A stretch of 9,900 nucleotides of DNA from Acidobacteriota bacterium. GTDB lineage: Bacteria > Acidobacteriota > Terriglobia > Terriglobales > Acidobacteriaceae. Both the position numbers and the translations under genes were made by a program. Shown piece after piece: positions 6,825-9,900 of this stretch (position 1 is the stretch's first letter; every line of letters starts with the position of its first letter). The notes beneath the pieces were generated by a model. It did not search any database. It was not told the DNA's origin and was given only the letters and a program-made list of their open reading frames with translations. The stretch is taken from contig JAJZDO010000794.1 in the NCBI GenBank assembly GCA_021805955.1, forward strand, positions 1 through 9,900, read 5' to 3'.

Positions 6825-8177
6825 CTAGGGATAGATACGGTTCAGCGTCCTTGCGAAGGGAATCGTTTCACGAACATGGTCCAGCCCGCAAATCCAGGCC
6901 ACCGCACGCTCGATGCCCATGCCGAATCCCGCATGCGGCACAGAACCATAGCGACGCAGGTCAAGATACCACTCGAACGGCGCCAGTGGCAGACCGTGCT
7001 GCTCAATCCGCTGCTTCAACAAGTCGTAGGAATGGATGCGCTGCGACCCGCCAATAATCTCCCCATAGCCTTCGGGAGCCAGCACGTCCACGCACAGCGC
7101 GAATTTCGCATTTTCCGGGTCCGGTTCCATGTAGAACGCCTTGATGTCCGCCGGATAGCGATGGATCATCACCGGCCGATCGAACTGCGAGGAAATATAG
7201 GTCTCGTCCGGCGAGCCAAAATCGTTCCCGTAGACAAACTCCTGTTCCAGCTTGCCGGCTTTGAATGCCTCGTCCAGCATCTTTGCTGCTTCCTCATAAC
7301 TCACCCTCGGAAACGGCGGACGAATCGCTTCCAGCTTGCTTACGTCGCGGCCAATTACTTTCAGATCGGCGGCGCGATGCTCCAGCACCCGCTGCACAAT
7401 GTGGCTCAGAAATTCCTCGGCAAGCGCCATGATGTCGTCGAGCCCGGCAAACGCGACCTCCGGCTCAATCATCCAGAACTCCGTCAGATGACGTCGCGTC
7501 TTCGACTTCTCGGCGCGAAATGTCGGCCCGAAGGAGTAGACCTTGCCCAGCGCCATGGCCGTGCTCTCGATGTACAACTGACCGCTCTGCGTCAGGTAGG
7601 CTTCGTCGCCAAAATAATCCACGGGAAACAGTGTGCTGGTGCCTTCGCAGGCTGCCGGAGTCAAGATCGGCGGATCCGTCCGCACAAATCCATGCATATC
7701 GAAATATTCCTGCGCCGCTCGCATAATCTCCGCGCGCGTTCGCAAAATCGCTGCCTGCCGAGGCGTGCGAATCCACAAGTGCCGATGCTCCATCAGGAAA
7801 TCGACGCCATGCTCTTTCAGCGAAATCGGAAACGGCGCGTCCTCGGGAACGCGATCGACAACTTCCAAATCTTCGACGTCGAGCTCGACGCCGCCCGGCG
7901 CGCGTTTATCGGCGCGAACCTTGCCGCGCACAATCACGCTCGACTCCTGGGTCAGCGTTTTGATGCGCTCGAAAACCTCCGGCGGCACAGCCGACTTGGG
8001 CACAATGCCCTGCACCGTGCCGGTGCCATCGCGAAAAATGGGAAACAGCAGCTTGCCGCTTTCGCGCAGATTGTAGAGCCACCCACGCAGCGTGATGGTC
8101 TCGCCTTCATGCTGTCTCAGGCTGGCAATCGTGGTCACAGGCGCGGTGCCGGTCGTGCTGGAAATCGTTTCATCCAT
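6825..8177 (-). CDS. asnS: Asparaginyl-tRNA synthetase
   Basis: A 450-residue class IIb synthetase that charges tRNA(Asn) with asparagine in the cytoplasm. The N-terminal OB-fold anticodon-binding domain covers about 28-110 ([15 protein letters not shown] at 28-42, then [13 protein letters not shown]). Class II motif 1 lies at about 147-179 (ending in ACEGT), motif 2 at about 220-239 ([20 protein letters not shown]) and motif 3 at about 417-426 ([10 protein letters not shown]). The C-terminus [17 protein letters not shown] is the typical ending of AsnRS. The EGTSTLF stretch and the lack of the GAD and C-terminal insertion domains of bacterial AspRS separate it from that enzyme. The length is normal and no motif is broken. 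The start at 8177 follows a weak signal (AGAGTG). It lies between the isomerase gene (50 nt upstream) and rocF (24 nt downstream) on the same strand. Confidence 0.96.
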   Translation of the reverse strand: MDETISSTTGTAPVTTIASLRQHEGETITLRGWLYNLRESGKLLFPIFRDGTGTVQGIVPKSAVPPEVFERIKTLTQESSVIVRGKVRADKRAPGGVELDVEDLEVVDRVPEDAPFPISLKEHGVDFLMEHRHLWIRTPRQAAILRTRAEIMRAAQEYFDMHGFVRTDPPILTPAACEGTSTLFPVDYFGDEAYLTQSGQLYIESTAMALGKVYSFGPTFRAEKSKTRRHLTEFWMIEPEVAFAGLDDIMALAEEFLSHIVQRVLEHRAADLKVIGRDVSKLEAIRPPFPRVSYEEAAKMLDEAFKAGKLEQEFVYGNDFGSPDETYISSQFDRPVMIHRYPADIKAFYMEPDPENAKFALCVDVLAPEGYGEIIGGSQRIHSYDLLKQRIEQHGLPLAPFEWYLDLRRYGSVPHAGFGMGIERAVAWICGLDHVRETIPFARTLNRIYP

Positions 8178-8227
8178 AACAGTTCACTCTACATCGGCGG
8201 GGCTATGTCAGAAGAGAAATGGCGATC

Positions 8228-9088
8228 CTATCGCGCTTCGGGAGCTGTCGAACCCGCTCTGTCCAGAAATTCCAGCGTCTTTTGGAAGCGGTCAACGAGC
8301 GTGCCTTCGGGATTTTCCAGCGTTGGATGAATCTCCAGCACGGTTGCCGGCGGTTTCGCCAGGGCTTCCAGTGCCCGCATGGTTTCCGGCCACGCAATGG
8401 TGCCATCTCCGGGCCACAGGTGCGCGTCTTTATCGCCTGCATTGTCGTGTACATGCACGGAACGAATGCGCGGCCCCATGATGTCGATGGTTGCCGGAAT
8501 TCCCTCGCCGATATGCGCGTGTCCCAGGTCGAGGCACACACCGATGTCGTCAAAGTGTCCCACCGTCAAAATCTCGATCAGGTTCTGGGGTTCGGCCACT
8601 TCATTTTTCTCCAGATTTTCCAGCAGGATTTGGACTCCCAGCGGTCGCGCGAAGGCCCGCAGATGCTCCACCGCCGTCATTCCGTGTTCCAGGGTGCGCG
8701 GACTCCAGGTATCCCCGCGCTCGCCTAGATGCAAAATCAAATGGGTGAAAGGAATCTGCTCCGCCGCTTCCAGCGCCCGTTTCACTTCGTCCATGGAGTC
8801 GATGCGGCGCGACTTTTCCACATGCACCACGTTAATTGACGGCCCCGTGCTGCGCTCGCTGTCGCCTTCGCCTTCTGCCCGTAGCGGCGAGTGCAGTGCC
8901 CACGGCACCGTCGGATTGCCGCGGAACCAATCCCCAATTTCGCGCACCTGTACCCGGCTGGTGTAATCGAAATGACGCCGGTTGGCGAAGATTTCAATGC
9001 CTTCCGCCCCAGACTTGCGCAACGTATCCAAATGCCCGGCATGCAGGCGGTGCTTCAGAAAAATGTGTGTAGAAATTGCTTTCAACAT
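8228..9088 (-). CDS. Sugar phosphate isomerase/epimerase-like TIM-barrel protein
   Basis: A 286-residue cytoplasmic protein of the xylose-isomerase-like TIM-barrel superfamily (AP_endonuc_2 / COG1082). The strand motifs appear in order: GAEGIEIF at 28-35, WALHSPL at 63-69, LILHLGE at 117-123, ILLENLEKN at 154-162 (Glu157), VCLDLGHAHIG at 184-194 (Asp187, His190), SVHVHDNAGDKDAHLWPGDG at 210-229 (His212, His214, Asp215, His223) and VLEIHP at 250-255 (Glu252). These give the usual divalent-metal site of such isomerases, epimerases and related lyases. The family has many substrates and the sequence does not reveal this one. The start at 9088 has AGG about 6 nt upstream. It is the first gene of a likely transcript with asnS and rocF; I see no obvious pathway link among the three. 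Confidence 0.87.
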   Translation of the reverse strand: MLKAISTHIFLKHRLHAGHLDTLRKSGAEGIEIFANRRHFDYTSRVQVREIGDWFRGNPTVPWALHSPLRAEGEGDSERSTGPSINVVHVEKSRRIDSMDEVKRALEAAEQIPFTHLILHLGERGDTWSPRTLEHGMTAVEHLRAFARPLGVQILLENLEKNEVAEPQNLIEILTVGHFDDIGVCLDLGHAHIGEGIPATIDIMGPRIRSVHVHDNAGDKDAHLWPGDGTIAWPETMRALEALAKPPATVLEIHPTLENPEGTLVDRFQKTLEFLDRAGSTAPEAR

Positions 9089-9113
9089 GGAGAACCTGAA
9101 CTAAGAATAGATG

Positions 9114-9119
9114 ATTCTA
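9114..9119 (-). promoter_or_regulatory. Candidate -10 element for the isomerase-asnS-rocF unit
   Basis: TAGAAT on the minus strand matches five of six bases of TATAAT and lies about 25 nt before ATG 9088. The hexamer 17 nt further upstream (CCTGGC) is not a recognisable -35, and it falls in the palindrome at 9137-9155. The call is weak; Acidobacteriota promoter consensus is poorly known to me. Confidence 0.25.
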
Positions 9120-9131
9120 GTGAAGGGATGC

Positions 9132-9281
9132 TCAGGGCCAGGAAACTTTCCTGGCATATTCGGCATGGGCCGCCAATTCGCTGTGCGGTTTGCGCCCAGG
9201 CAGGCAGATCAATACGGTCTGTTGCCCCGAAATACGCGCGAGTTTCAACGCTGGAATGCAGTCAGTATCGTTCGACACCAG
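9132..9281 (-). pseudogene. C-terminal remnant of a NYN/PIN-like nuclease gene
   Basis: The minus-strand frame from 9281 to the TGA at 9134-9132 gives 49 residues beginning LVSNDTDCIPALKLARISGQ and ending with ELAAHAEYARKVSWP. The VSNDTD-x-IPALKLAR stretch with its two aspartates, followed by a beta-strand (TVLICLPG) and an HSEL helix, matches the end of NYN-domain (DUF88-type, PIN-fold) ribonuclease-like proteins. Reading upstream in the same frame meets TAA at 9284-9282, and neither other minus frame gives a plausible NYN N-terminus, so the gene lacks its first two thirds or more. It is most likely dead. This is recognition by eye of a short stretch. Confidence 0.5.
9137..9155. promoter_or_regulatory. 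Perfect 19-bp palindrome, candidate operator
   Basis: GCCAGGAAACTTTCCTGGC: 9-bp arms around a single central C, with no mismatch. It lies 49 bp upstream of the isomerase start and just beyond the candidate -10, where it would cover a -35 region. It also overlaps the last codons of the NYN-like remnant, so it could be chance. A transcription factor site is possible; no regulator gene is nearby. Confidence 0.4.
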
Positions 9282-9285
9282 TTAA

Positions 9286-9462
9286 GGATACGGCTCCTCC
9301 ATCCCCGTTACCTGGCGCTTGCCGGACGTGGACATACCGCTGGGCGCGCCGGTGCAAGAGGCGGTGATGGTAGGCGTGGGCAGGTTCGACGGCATGGATT
9401 TCGACGTGCTCGATGCCATGCAGTGCATGCTGGGGCGGCGCAAGGGGGGAGAAGCAGGCCCG
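9286..9462 (+). other. Coding-like fragment, unrecognised, opposite strand to neighbours
   Basis: From the TAA at 9283-9285 the plus frame runs through TWRLPDVDIPLGAPVQEAVM and GVGRFDGMDFDVLDAMQCML, with G or C in nearly all third codon positions between about 9319 and 9440. It then loses protein character and stops at 9546. It has no convincing start or Shine-Dalgarno sequence. The composition suggests a piece of a real gene, not noise, but I do not recognise the family. The antisense frame is Ser/Thr/Pro-rich and looks like a shadow. Confidence 0.3.
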
Positions 9463-9469
9463 ACTCTTC

Positions 9470-9514
9470 AATTGCGCAACTCCGCCGAAAACACACGGAG
9501 TTTCGCAGGCAATT
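9470..9514. terminator. Hairpin at the end of the glycine-zipper gene
   Basis: AATTGC (9470-9475) pairs with GCAATT (9509-9514), and inside this AACTCCG (9478-9484) pairs with CGGAGTT (9496-9502) around an 11-nt loop. The outer arm reaches into the stop codon of the minus-strand gene ending at 9513. No T-run follows on the minus strand, so it is not a canonical intrinsic terminator. Confidence 0.35.
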
Positions 9515-9900
9515 ATGGATGCAGCACCAGCGTCTGCATCAACTGAAACGTCAAAGTAGTCTCTGCAGGAACCTTTACCTGCTTACCATGAGTGAAGAGT
9601 TGGGTGACCACGCCGCCACCTGCTCCCGCCAATGCACCAATTCCGGCTCCCCGTCCCCCGCCAAAAGCTGCCCCCAAGAGTGCTCCAAGCACACCGCCGC
9701 CGCCCGCATACTCCGCAGTTGTGCGATTCATGCCAATGTTGGACTTGCTGTTCTCGGTCACAGAGGAGGTATCAACACGATATTGCTGGCCATTGATATC
9801 CACAGAGTACAGATCTAGCGCCAGGTTCTGACCTTTCAGAAACCCACCGCTGTTCGCGTTCAGGATTTGGAGCTTGGCCTTGGTACCAGCTGGGATGGCG
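9513..9900 (-). CDS. Glycine-zipper envelope protein, C-terminal 128 residues (runs off right edge)
   Basis: The frame is open from the right edge to TAA at 9515-9513. The visible part starts AIPAGTKAKLQIL, a stretch like the IPAGT motif seen in repeats of acidobacterial secreted proteins. A second beta-rich piece follows (LALDLYSVDINGQQYRVDTS at 27-46), then a glycine zipper at about 64-101 (AGGGGVLGALLGAAFGGGRG, then AGIGALAGAGGGV) that could insert in or line a membrane. The end is a short beta tail, VPAETTLTFQL. An in-frame GTG at 9803 exists, but the reading frame and composition continue unchanged upstream, so the real start lies beyond the window. Location in the outer membrane or periplasm is inferred from the zipper; the signal peptide is not visible. 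The function is unknown. Confidence 0.75.
   Translation of the reverse strand, partial: AIPAGTKAKLQILNANSGGFLKGQNLALDLYSVDINGQQYRVDTSSVTENSKSNIGMNRTTAEYAGGGGVLGALLGAAFGGGRGAGIGALAGAGGGVVTQLFTHGKQVKVPAETTLTFQLMQTLVLHP

Larger units (their letters stand above)
9089..9512. other. 424-bp stretch without an intact gene
   Basis: Between the isomerase start (9088) and the stop of the glycine-zipper protein (9513) no frame carries a complete gene. It holds a minus-strand frame like a NYN-nuclease C-terminus (9132-9281), a plus-strand coding-like fragment (9286-9462), a 19-bp perfect palindrome (9137-9155) and a hairpin at 9470-9514. It should also carry the promoter for the isomerase-asnS-rocF set. 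Confidence 0.6.

Noticed and set aside
6876..8330. Long plus-strand open frame of 484 codons
   Set aside because: It is antisense to asnS and the start of the next gene. The opposite strand has complete class II synthetase motifs and this frame resembles nothing known.
8379..8966. Plus-strand frames opposite the isomerase gene
   Set aside because: They are Ser/Pro/Arg-rich shadow frames of a gene with clear TIM-barrel metal motifs.
9286..9462. Fragment as part of a DUF4058-like protein (IP...PD.D.PL pattern)
   Set aside because: The likeness is limited to a few scattered residues; it is too weak to name a family without a search.
1..9900. tRNA, rRNA, CRISPR array, IS element, phage or defence genes
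   Set aside because: No regularly spaced short repeats, no transposase or integrase frame, and no tRNA-like cloverleaf ends (such as GTTCGA-type loops in context) were seen. The only long direct repeat is the ADOP junction.

Overview
The window looks like chromosomal DNA from an Acidobacteriota bacterium (class Terriglobia or close). The main reason is a tandem cluster of ADOP-type permeases (acidobacterial duplicated orphan permease: an N-terminal prefix domain plus MacB/FtsX modules, with no ATPase gene beside them). The small secreted lysine-rich protein and the IPAG-plus-glycine-zipper protein also fit that group. The assignment rests on gene content recognised by eye, not on a search.

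Left part (1-3057, + strand): the last 44 codons of one ADOP permease, a complete ADOP permease (145-2853), then a 64-codon stump of a third copy. A patch of about 246 bp, roughly 96% identical in its two occurrences, covers both gene junctions (83-328 and 2800-3046). It has sharp edges, which suggests recombination or gene conversion between neighbouring copies. The stump breaks at 3046/3047 and its stop codon overlaps the first possible start of the next gene.

Centre-left (3054-5637, + strand): an exported DsbD N-terminal-like domain protein with its cysteine pair, 21 nt upstream of an exported TPR-thioredoxin (TlpA-like, CGPC) protein. Together they look like a periplasmic thiol-redox pair. 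After a 121-nt gap comes a small exported, very basic protein of 94 residues. An imperfect inverted repeat (5658-5754) lies between this gene and the convergent minus-strand block.

Right part (9900-5787, - strand): the C-terminal 128 residues of a glycine-zipper envelope protein that runs off the right edge; a 424-bp stretch with no intact gene but with apparent gene debris (a NYN-type nuclease C-terminus and an unrecognised coding-like fragment on the other strand) and a perfect 19-bp palindrome; then a closely spaced set: a sugar phosphate isomerase/epimerase-like TIM barrel, asparaginyl-tRNA synthetase (asnS) and arginase (rocF). The gaps of 50 and 24 nt suggest one transcript.

Most of the window is ordinary housekeeping or accessory content. 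I did not find a convincing new defence, mobile or RNA system. The points most worth a second look are the recombination scar in the ADOP array, the DsbD-alpha/TPR-Trx pair with no visible membrane electron donor, and the debris plus palindrome region at 9089-9512.
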